This document shows, piece by piece, positions 55,777-64,000 of a DNA stretch of 64,000 bases (within the stretch, counting starts at the first letter, position 1; each line of letters begins with the position of its first letter). The position numbers and the translations under genes are program-made. The notes beneath the pieces were generated by a model. The model worked only from the letters and a program-made list of their open reading frames with translations. It was not told the DNA's origin and searched no databases. Source of the stretch: Chrysoporthe austroafricana (taxonomy: Eukaryota > Ascomycota > Sordariomycetes > Diaporthales > Cryphonectriaceae); contig JYIP02000006.1 in assembly GCA_001051155.2 (NCBI GenBank), positions 4,712,001 through 4,776,000 of the forward strand, written 5' to 3'.

Positions 55777-57552
55777 ATGGCCGCAGAGACTAATGACTTC
55801 GACGTCGTCATCGTGGGCGGCGGAACCGCTGGGCTCGTGTTGGCCTCGCGGCTGTCCGAAGATCCTGCGCTCCAGCTCCTCGTCCTCGAGGCCGGGCAGG
55901 ATCTACCACAGCTCCCGGAGCAGCTAATGCAGGCCATCTTGACGCCAGCTGCAAATTCCCAGCTATACAAGACACCCGTGGATTGGGGCCTCAAGACTGT
56001 CCCTCAGGTGAGACTGAGAGCCACCTCCACTCTCATAATATACAACTCACACAATAGCACGCTGACGCTCGGGAGAAGGCAAACATGAGATCAGCTTCCC
56101 CCAGGGCAAGATGCTGGGCGGCTCCAGCGGTCTAAATGGCCTCTCCTTCACCGCCAGTGCCAAGGCCGTCGTCGACGGCTGCGCGGAGCTGGGCAACCCT
56201 GGCTGGGAGTGGCCCGCCTTCTTACAGTCCCTGGCAAAGACCTATACCGTGGCGAATGGGAAGACCACGCTCTCGCCCACTGAGCCCAGTAAGAGCAGCA
56301 GCCAGGGCCAAACAGAGGGCTAGGGCCCCTTGAAGGTGGCCTACGCGGACGACTACACGGATGGGTGGCCCAAGGTCTGGGCGGAGACGATCGAGTCGCT
56401 CGGGTTCCCGGGTGCCCAGGACATGCTGACCGCTCAGGCCGCTGGCGGGCTGATGATCCCGGACACGGTCGACCCGGCCATAGGCATGCGCAGCTACGCG
56501 GCCAACGCATATTTGTCCCCAGAGGTGCGCGAACGTGCCAACCTGACGGTGCTAACTGGTATCGAGGTGACCAAAATTCTCTTGGACAAGTCTAGCAGTG
56601 ATGCAGGTGCAGGTGGTGATGGAGATGCAATCGCTACGGGCGTCGAGTATATCGACCCGACGACCGGCGCGACCAGGACGGCTACCGCGCGGAGGGAGGT
56701 CATCGCCTCGGCCGGCGCATTCGGCTCTCCCAGGCTCCTCGAGCTCTCGGGCATCGGCGAGAACCTGCAGAACCACCTCATGACGACGGTGTCGTTCGAG
56801 GTCACCGACGCTGCGCCGCCTACTAAGGACGCGTTCCTGCTCGTCGCCGTGCGACAAGACATGCAGGTCCTAGGCGGCGCTATGAAGGAGTACGTGGAGC
56901 ATCACACGGGCCCGCTCTCGAGCAGCGGCGTGACGTCGGCCGCGCAGCTGCCGCTGCCCGGGCTTGACACGCCCGAGGGGAATAAAGAGCTCGAGAGCCT
57001 GCTCAGCAAGACCGAGACTAAGTCTGAGGTCGCTGACGGCGCAGTTGGTGGGTCGCCCTTTGCTGCGGCGCACGAGAAGTTCATACGGTCCATTCTCTCG
57101 TCGCCGTCCGAGGCATCTGGGTATTACATACTCGGGCCGGCATACGCCCCCCCTCGACTCGGACCGCACGCGCATTGCTGCCCATGGACGGGTCCGAAGA
57201 TGGCTATATCACCATCGTCTTCGTACTCACGCATCCGCTGTCGCGGGGCTCCGCACATATCGTCGGTGCAGGTGCCGGTGCAGGCGCCGACCACAAGAAG
57301 CTGGCCATTGATCTTGGTTTCCTCAGCCACCCGCTCGATCTGGAGGTCATGGCCCGCCACGTGTGCTTTATCGAGCAGGGCCTGGCGGCCACTAACCCTC
57401 TGGCAAAGTGGGTGAAACCCAACGGGAAGAGGGCGGTCGGTGCTCCTGAGGCCGGGGCTCTGGAGGATCTGGAGGTGGTCAAGAAGCAAGCCCTAAGCCT
57501 CGCACCCTCACCCCTCGGTGACACTCACTCTTTCGATCCTGCGGAATTCTGA
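55777..57552 (+). pseudogene. Degenerate GMC-family FAD oxidoreductase
   Basis: The FAD-binding start DFDVVIVGGGTAGLVLASRL and the GMC signature GKMLGGSSGLNGLSFT are well preserved, as is the middle domain (AGAFGSPRLLELSGIGENLQ). Lesions: after the first intron (donor at 56008) the HADARE frame does not connect to HEISFPQGK, so an indel near 56080 is needed. A TAG at 56321-56323 interrupts QTEG/GPLKVAYADD. A C7 run near 57146-57153 shifts the frame from YYILGPAYAPP to LLPMDGSEDGYITIV. The frame ends at 57550-57552 before the usual C-terminal His/Asn active-site segment and HPxGTC motif. Three independent breaks plus C-terminal loss make it a pseudogene, though the indels alone could be sequencing errors. 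Confidence 0.8.
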
Positions 57553-57605
57553 ATAAAGCTGAAAAGTATATATTATATTTTAGAGTAGCTAGTGCTATTT
57601 CGTGA

Positions 57606-59378
57606 CTACTCTTCTATGCGTCCCGTATATAAGTCCATCTCAGTAAGCTTGACAGCCTTAGTCTTCTTCCAGATCTTCCAGAAGCCAATATTGAGCAAGT
57701 AGATAATAATGCCAATATATGAAGTAATGAAAGTGGATGTAGTGAATTTGGGGATAAGGGCACTGTAACCTAAACGTACAACGTTAGAGTCTGTCTTTGC
57801 TAAGCCCAGATATCCGGTATAAGTCTTACCATTGAATAAGGTAACGAGGATGGTAACGCAAAGTCCGAAATAGGCGCCATACGGCTGCAAAAAGCCCCTA
57901 TACGGCATCGCACTCCTCGGGATGCCCTGCGCTTTCATTCCACGGTTGAACTGGATATAGCTCACAAAGCAACTGATCCAGTTAAGCGTGCCAAAGACAG
58001 TGACGAGACTGACCAGGTACCCAAATACGGTAGCGGAGGCCTTGACCGCGTTCATGTACGCAAGGGCCGTGAAGCAGCTGGCCGTGGCAACATCCCATAG
58101 CGGCACGCCGTTGGCAAAGGTTTTCTGGAAGATGGCCGGGACCTGCCCGTCGTGGGCCAGCGCGAACAAGGTGCGAGATCCGATGTAGACGTCACTGTTG
58201 GCGGCGCTGATGACGAAGATGAGGAGACAGGCGTTGACGACGTGCGGGAAAACGGGGATGTTGGCGAGCTGGATCGCCACGACAAAGGGGCTGCTGCCGG
58301 CGCCGGTCTTGGCCTTGGTCGCTCCGACGAGCGCACTGTTGGTGTACGGCACACTCATGCCTAACACTAGCACGCCGACGACATAGAAGGCGGTAATACG
58401 CCAGAGGGTCTGCCGCACCGCTCGCACCACTGTCTTGCGTGGGTTGGGCGCCTCGCCAAAGGCTACGCCGACCACTTCGGTGCCCGTATAGGCAAAACAT
58501 GCCTGCACCATACAGGCCCAGAAGCCGAGAAAGCGGCCCGTGGAGCCATCTACTAGATAGCTTCCAAAGGCGCCAGGGTCTGACCAGTATTTGAAGCCGA
58601 TGGGGTGGCCAGAAGACTGGCCGCCCATGGAGATGATGAAACAGGTCAAGACCAGCATAATCATGACGAGGAGTTTGACACATGACATCCAAAATTCGGC
58701 TTCGCCAAAAAACGATACGTGAAAGATCTAAAGATAAGACGAGGCAAGTTAGTATCACTGCGTGTATACATGTATACGCTGCTCAAGTGGGGGAAACGCG
58801 CACATTCACAGCAACGATCGCCACGGTAAAGGTGATGACGAAGATGCCGACATTGAGATCAGGTCGCCAGTACTGGATAATGATGCCCGCCGCCGTGAGA
58901 TTATTCGGTAAAACAATCGCATACTTGAAGAAATAATTCCACCCGGTTGCAAATCTGTTATGAGCAGGTATAAGCAAGTCTCCAGAGCAACCAGGGAGTT
59001 GTAGTTGGCAGGGAGTACAGACCCAAAGGCAGGGTCGACAAAGCGAGTAGCGTATCCAGCAAATCCCTTCTCCATGGGCAGGAAAGATGCCATCTCGCCA
59101 AGGGCGGTCATGAGGAAATATACCACGATTCCAATAACGCAGTAGGCGATAAGGAGGCTGGCAGGCCCGCCGCGGACTAGCCCGGTGCTAGAGCCGATGA
59201 TGAGACCGGTGCCGATAGCGCCGGCCACGGCAATCATCGAGATGTGACGCTCCTTGAACTCGCGCCGCAGGCGGGACGAATCTTGCGTGATATCGGCGCC
59301 CTCTGAGAGGCTTGCAGTGTCATCCGGTATCATCTTGAGCTTGTCGCCGCTCCTGACCACGGCTTCGTTGGCCGCCAT
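57606..59378 (-). CDS. Amino-acid permease (YAT/AAP family)
   Basis: Plasma-membrane amino-acid:proton symporter, predicted 542 aa, 12 TMS. Exons are 59378-59023, 58954-58804 and 58727-57606; introns of 68 and 76 bp, and the first donor is GTCTGT. Family landmarks: RLRREFKERHISMIAVAGAI then GTGLIIGSSTGL (helix 1 motif), ALGEMASFLPMEKGFAGYAT, GEAEFWMSCVKLL and the later FAYTGTEVVGVAFGEAPNPR. The ATG at 59378 is chosen; upstream in-frame sequence starts only at a GTG. Intact. It converges on the GMC relic (54 bp between stops) and is divergent from the class V PLP gene, suggesting co-regulation in an amino-acid-based pathway. Confidence 0.93.
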
Positions 59379-60233
59379 CTTTGGAGGGATAATGTGTGAT
59401 GATGGGGAAGTGGGGAGTGTCACACCACTCGATTTCGTGGTTGGTAGGTGGTAGTCTAAAGGGGCCACGCTTCACACCTTTTGTACAAGGCGCAAAATGC
59501 CGTCGCTAACTGTTATCAAGACGGCCTCGTCATATTAAATTGATATAGGGGTCGAGACGGTGGCTGATTACGAGATAAGGTGCCTCCAGCCTTATGCCGC
59601 TCGATCATGGTCACGGGACATTGGAGCTACGCAATTCCTGTTTTCAAACTATTCAATACCGCGCCGAAGGTTTAGATCCGCGTTCGCTCCTGGTGCCAAT
59701 GGAGTGTCAAATCCGAAATATGCACTGGCAAATGCCGGATGCCCAGTCTCGTAGCTCTTTCGTCGGACCCACATACCTAGCGTCAATGGAGGACAAAGTC
59801 CGTGATTCGTACTGGGATATGTCACCAATCATATTCGTTATAAAAATAGCTCTGGCTAGGAATTGAGACGGCTATGGCTACACGACGTACGAGAATGCCT
59901 CTAAACATCACTGTCGCTCGCCTCCCGAGTCGTGGATGTCAGATTCTGTATACTATGAGTCATTTAGCGCATTGAATCGGCACATTACGAGAGGCGATCT
60001 TGTATGGCCGGTCTCGGTGAAGTGGTTGAACATCTACAATATGGCAAATCACTGGGAACAAACGGAACTCGAAGCTCCGTGATCGGGTCTCGCGGAACTG
60101 GTAAAAATAACGTAAATAGCGAACATATGGCCAGACAAGTATCAAAAAGCCAAAGCCGTGGCAGAGCGGTTAACCAAGTTTTCGATCCAAATCCATACCT
60201 GACGGCACGGCGCGTTCAAGAATTTCATCCACC
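59379..60233. promoter_or_regulatory. Bidirectional promoter, amino-acid permease / class V PLP enzyme
   Basis: 855 bp between outward-facing starts. No gene supported within it. No individual site is assigned with confidence. Confidence 0.4.
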
Positions 60234-61502
60234 ATGGCTACTGATGAGACTACCAAGACAGCCGCTCTTGCAGCGCGGTACGCACCGTACCGCAACCTCG
60301 TGCCTCTTACTTCCCAGCCGGGTATCACGATGCTGAACGCGTCCTTCAACCCACCCTCGAACCTCATCATCCACGACGCCATCACACAGTACTCGCACGA
60401 AGCGCTCCACCATCCACACCCCAAGCCTCAGTGGCAGGCCACCGCTAATGAGCTGCGCGAACTCCTCGCCCAATACATCAACACGAAGCCGGCTAACGTC
60501 GCCCTTACGCGCGACACAACCGAGGGTCTCAACTACTTCATCCATTCGGTGCCGCTTCAGGCCGGCGACAACGTCGTCCTCCTCGACACGGAGCATCCGA
60601 ACCATGCCTACGGCTGGCTGGCACTGCGCCGCAAGGGAATCGAGGTGCGTCAGGTACCGACGATGGCTAAGGCCGGGGAGACGGGCGTGGTCGAGGCCGC
60701 TACAGCCGAGACTTTTGCGCCGTACGTGGACGAGCGCACGCGTGCCATCGGACTCAGCTCCATTATGTTCCATAGCGGCCAGCGCAACGACGTGGCCGGC
60801 ATCTGCGCCGCCTTCCGCCCACGCGGCATCCACGTGCTGCTCGACGCGACGCAGCAGGTTGGCTTTGCGGCAATCGATGTGCGCGCGCTGGGCGTCTCGG
60901 CCATGGCCTTTGGCATGCACAAGGGCCTGAACTGCCCGACCGGGCTGGCGGCTCTGTACGTCGACCCAGCCATTATCGCGGCGGTAGACCCCGTGCCGCC
61001 TATCGTGGGCTACGGCGCCGTGCAGAACGTCCGCGCAGACCTACTGGCACCCGCCGATGACATAGTCTACCATCCGCACGCCGGCCGCTACAGCCACCTT
61101 AACGTCAACCTATGTTCGGCGGTGGCCGGCCGGGCGTTCCTACGCTTCTATCTCGAGTCCCTAGGCCCGAGCGAGCTCGAGGAATACCTATACAGCCTTG
61201 GCGACCAGATCCGGGTGGCGTGTGCGGCGTTGGGCATCGAGGTGGTCGGGCCGGCAGATCGCAAGGGCCATGCGCCGCACTTGTATATCCTGAAACTGCT
61301 GGATCCGGCCTGGGATGCGTTGCTGAAGGAGCACGGCGTGCACGCGACGCCCTACCGACTCGGCATGCGAGTGTCCCTGGCTTTCTATAACAACATTGAT
61401 GATATCAAGCGCCTTAGCGAGGTCCTGAGCGAAGGAATTGCTAGGGGCCTGCTCGTCTCATACATCACAACAAGGGAGAATCTAGAGATGGAGAGCTTAT
61501 GA
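60234..61502 (+). CDS. Class V aminotransferase-fold PLP enzyme (isopenicillin N epimerase / cysteine desulfurase-like)
   Basis: Fold-type I PLP enzyme, 422 aa, intronless, ATG in an ideal context (CCACCATGG). Residues about 85-100 carry the cofactor-phosphate loop NVALTRDTTEGLNYF. D204 in LLDATQQVGF contacts the pyridine nitrogen, and K230 in AFGMHKGLNCPTG is the Schiff-base lysine. No cysteine sits in the place of a desulfurase catalytic loop, so an epimerase, lyase or transaminase role on an amino acid is more likely than sulphur mobilisation. The C-terminal domain (LGMRVSLAFYNNIDDIKRLS) is complete. It ends 26 bp from the convergent regulator and shares a promoter region with the amino-acid permease. 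Confidence 0.9.
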   Translation: MATDETTKTAALAARYAPYRNLVPLTSQPGITMLNASFNPPSNLIIHDAITQYSHEALHHPHPKPQWQATANELRELLAQYINTKPANVALTRDTTEGLNYFIHSVPLQAGDNVVLLDTEHPNHAYGWLALRRKGIEVRQVPTMAKAGETGVVEAATAETFAPYVDERTRAIGLSSIMFHSGQRNDVAGICAAFRPRGIHVLLDATQQVGFAAIDVRALGVSAMAFGMHKGLNCPTGLAALYVDPAIIAAVDPVPPIVGYGAVQNVRADLLAPADDIVYHPHAGRYSHLNVNLCSAVAGRAFLRFYLESLGPSELEEYLYSLGDQIRVACAALGIEVVGPADRKGHAPHLYILKLLDPAWDALLKEHGVHATPYRLGMRVSLAFYNNIDDIKRLSEVLSEGIARGLLVSYITTRENLEMESL

Positions 61503-61527
61503 AAATAGAAATAGAGTGCTGTAATTA

Positions 61528-63549
61528 TCAATTCTGATTCCCATCTTGCCCCAGGAAAAAAGCATCCCCCTCAGACGGACTTAGTATATGCTTCTTGACA
61601 TTGGCGGCTAAAGCCCAAGTCACCGAGCACTCGTCCAATGCCTGCAGCAAATATTCTTGTTCCTCATTTATCCCCAATACGGTGATAACTTGCAGCGCTT
61701 TCGCGATGCCATAGATGAAGGGGTATGGTGCGTATCTGAGGCTGGTTTGGATCCGGTATCTTCGCACAATCGTGATAATCACCCTTACTGAGGAGAGACA
61801 GACCTCTTCGCGGTCGAAAGTGCTCTCCTGTGCGCCAGCTAGGGAGGATGTTTCTGTGTTCAACACGATCCGTAGGCTGTGTAGGAGCATGCTATAATGG
61901 CGTATGTCAGATGTAGTCAATTGCGCTTAAGCAAGACTGGGACTTACTAGAGCACAGCTGTGGACTGACACATGTGAGTACTAGTCGCCTGCCATACACT
62001 CCACTGAAGTGGTCGATCAAGACTTGTTTCCCAGCGGGACAGGTCAAGGTTCAGAGCATCAATGCGAGCGTTCCGGGTGATTGATGAGTGGGTCTGTTTT
62101 GGTGAGCAGAGCTCGGTGAGCGCCTTCTGGATGATCTTGGCCAGCCCAATTTGCATCTGAAACGAAGGCATGAGTCGTTGAGGGCTGTTTGGTCCATCGT
62201 CATCTTTATCACACCCAGCCGGGAGCCAATCTTCCATTCCGACCAGATCCCTAAAAACGCATCTTGAGCACATAAGGTTCTCTTGTATATCAAGGCAGAG
62301 AGAGGTACTACTCACGGTAAGCGTTCCGTGATTTCTACCCCGGCATCAGCATCAGAAAGTAGGGAAGGCCGCCCTAACATTAAGCTAATGATCTTATCCG
62401 AGATATAGCAGCCCCAGTAGATGCGACGTCTGATCTCGGCATTTTCTAGAGACGGCGCACCCGTCTGAGGCGAAACCATACGGCTTGGGTCGTTGTGGAT
62501 GCCTAAATCCTGGGCCATCCGGAATGCAATTCCTAGAGGAAGGGTGGGTAGGGTAGGTTAGCTTAGATATTCGATAGAATAGGATGAGGTAGCTGTCAAG
62601 AGAAAACCTCACTCCCCTGATCTGATTGCGCCTACCTGAGAACCTCCATCCACCGGAGAGATTGTCGCGGCCGATTTCGTACAGACCAAGGCAGAGAAAC
62701 GCCTGGATCGTGGTGATACAGGGCTGCGTGATCCCGGCTACTAGGAGAACTGTCTCTGCAGCTGAGAAAAACTTGTCGCCTAGGGCTTTCTCGGACGGAT
62801 CGGGCATCATCAAAAATCCAAGTGAACAAACAGCGAGAAGTAAAGGGCCGGAACAGTACTGGCGATCTTCGCCCTGGCCGAAGTGGTCGCGAAGGAAGGC
62901 CTCCCGATAGATGAACATAAACTGAGGATACTGCCACTTGAAGAACTGGCGGAGAGATCGCGTAACCAGATCGCTCTTCAAGTCGATGCCAAATGTTTCA
63001 GCAACTTGACGAGTGTGTAAATCACACCGGGATTCGGGCGCAAGACCTTGCGGAGAAGGCGGTAGGTGGTCCGGCCGGACGGAGAAGCGGTAGATAGATG
63101 TCGGACCATGAAATGCCAGAACGCCATCGTCGTTCGTGTGGAAATGCGACTTGGCACTCATATTCTCGGGCTCAAGAGGTTCCTGTGCCGCAAGGCTAGA
63201 TCCGGCTTCCGGTATGAGATGATCGCCGAGGTCGATCTGGGCCAAGATGTTATCACGCTCCAAGTGCCCAGCCGCCTTGAGAGTGTTTACGAGGTTTTCT
63301 AGCCAGGCGACTCGATCTTCCAAGCTAGTCACGTAGTGCCGGGGCACAGGGCGACGTTTGGCATTCTGTCGGTACTGGCATTCCTCGTGGGCATTTGCGC
63401 AGTTGGAGCATGGTTGAGTGCGTGAGCATTTCAGCTGTTCCAGCAAGTTAAATGTGTGATTGACGCAGAATATTGAATGGTGATACGAGGCTTATCAGGA
63501 ATGGGCTAGGACATACCTTTCGAAATTGGCATCTTGCACAACTAAACAT
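61528..63549 (-). CDS. Zn2Cys6 transcription factor with fungal_trans domain, likely cluster regulator
   Basis: Predicted 571 aa, five exons: 63549-63517, 63434-62636, 62532-62316, 62250-61948 and 61891-61528; introns 82, 103, 65 and 56 bp, all phases consistent. The zinc cluster starts at residue 4 and is split by intron 1: MFSCARCQFRK / LKCSRTQPCSNC then ANAHEEC. It is followed by a short coiled linker (VTSLEDRVAWLENLVNTLKA). The fungal_trans domain includes QFFKWQYPQFMFIYREAFLR, LGLYEIGRDNLSGGWRFSG and MAQDLGIHNDPSR. The very short N-terminus leaves room for an unseen first exon. Position at the edge of the oxygenase/PLP/permease group suggests it is their pathway activator. Confidence 0.9.
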
Positions 63550-64000
63550 GCATTTTGTCAGATGTTGCGTATTGGAAGGTTAAGCGGTTGGAGATCGAGA
63601 TAAGACTTGCGATAACTTGCTCGGCTGCTGCGGCATATTTCGTACCACGTTGTAATCTCTTTTCGACAACTACAATAACTTTAGCTGCAGCTTGCAGAGA
63701 AGTAGTTCTAAAGCCCGTCTAGAATTCTTGGCTCCTAACTCTTGCTAATAGGATCTGGCGAGTGGTTGTGTAGTTGCTTGCATCTGTCGTGGAGCTTAGA
63801 CCTTTCAAGATTGCATGGCGTGATAATTGTTGTGGAGTACCCCGCGAAATGATAGTCAAGTGCTACGGAGCATGGATAGCCCTGCTGCGGAAAGGGGTCG
63901 CTGTGGATGTTGAACGCTATTCCTAAAGAGAATAGACTTGTGCGGAAAAACGGAAGAGTCTATAAAAGGAAAATTGAGCCTTTCCTTTCTAGCCAGAAAA
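63550..64000. other. Promoter region of the Zn2Cys6 regulator
   Basis: No coding signal. It is the presumed upstream region of the minus-strand regulator, and continues beyond the window. Confidence 0.4.

Noticed and set aside
60234..61502. Class V PLP enzyme as a cysteine desulfurase
   Set aside because: The PLP lysine and Asp are present, but no catalytic-loop cysteine was found in the expected C-terminal region.
1..64000. CRISPR arrays, tRNA and rRNA genes
   Set aside because: None seen; CRISPR is not expected in a fungal nuclear genome, and no tRNA-like cloverleaf was noticed by eye.

Overview
The window is nuclear DNA of a filamentous ascomycete (Pezizomycotina). Genes carry several short GT-AG introns (about 50-110 bp, often with CTRAY-type branch sites), and the families are typical of these fungi: Zn2Cys6/fungal_trans regulators, MFS drug and monocarboxylate-type carriers, NmrA-like, Ure2p-type GST, 2EXR, fungal-rhodopsin and wax-synthase-like proteins. 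The transposons are riddled with C-to-T/G-to-A changes (TGG to TAG, CAA/CAG to stop, YFDD to YFDN), the expected mark of repeat-induced point mutation (RIP). I cannot place the species or class.

0-5.3 kb is genic: the 3' part of a DHA2-type MFS pump, an NmrA-like oxidoreductase and a Ure2p-like GST. 6.4-8.5 kb is a RIP-degraded pogo/Fot1-type DNA transposon (TIRs, TA target duplication) split by a solo LTR. 8.5-20.5 kb is mostly a gene graveyard: two broken 2EXR genes, two cytochrome P450 fragments, two alpha/beta-hydrolase relics, half a rhodopsin-domain protein and a SINE-like insertion with a 15-bp target duplication. One intact wax-synthase-like O-acyltransferase stands among them. 20.5-31.6 kb is genic again: a 124-aa orphan, a Zn2Cys6 regulator divergent from a DHA1 MFS carrier, and an MCT-like carrier divergent from a GGCT-like protein.

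32.1-47.0 kb is a nest of two Ty3/gypsy retrotransposons. The inner element (34620-42048, plus strand) is a chromodomain-bearing chromovirus with 457-bp LTRs and an exact TTATT duplication. It sits inside an outer element (32078-47005, minus strand) with 479-bp LTRs and a TTATA/TTACG duplication that RIP explains. Both carry, downstream of pol and in antisense, remains of the same coiled-coil ORF.

47.3-63.5 kb looks like a small biosynthetic locus with no NRPS or PKS. It holds a free-standing class II aspartyl-tRNA synthetase paralogue, a 2-oxoglutarate/Fe(II) dioxygenase divergent from a membrane-anchored haem-oxygenase-like diiron (HDO) protein, a degenerate GMC oxidoreductase, an amino-acid permease divergent from a class V PLP enzyme, and a Zn2Cys6 regulator. 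The enzyme set suggests modification of an amino acid; the permease would move substrate or product; the synthetase could be self-resistance or a tRNA-dependent enzyme. This is the best candidate here for an undescribed system. The product is inference, and the broken GMC gene means the pathway may be altered or partly decayed in this strain.
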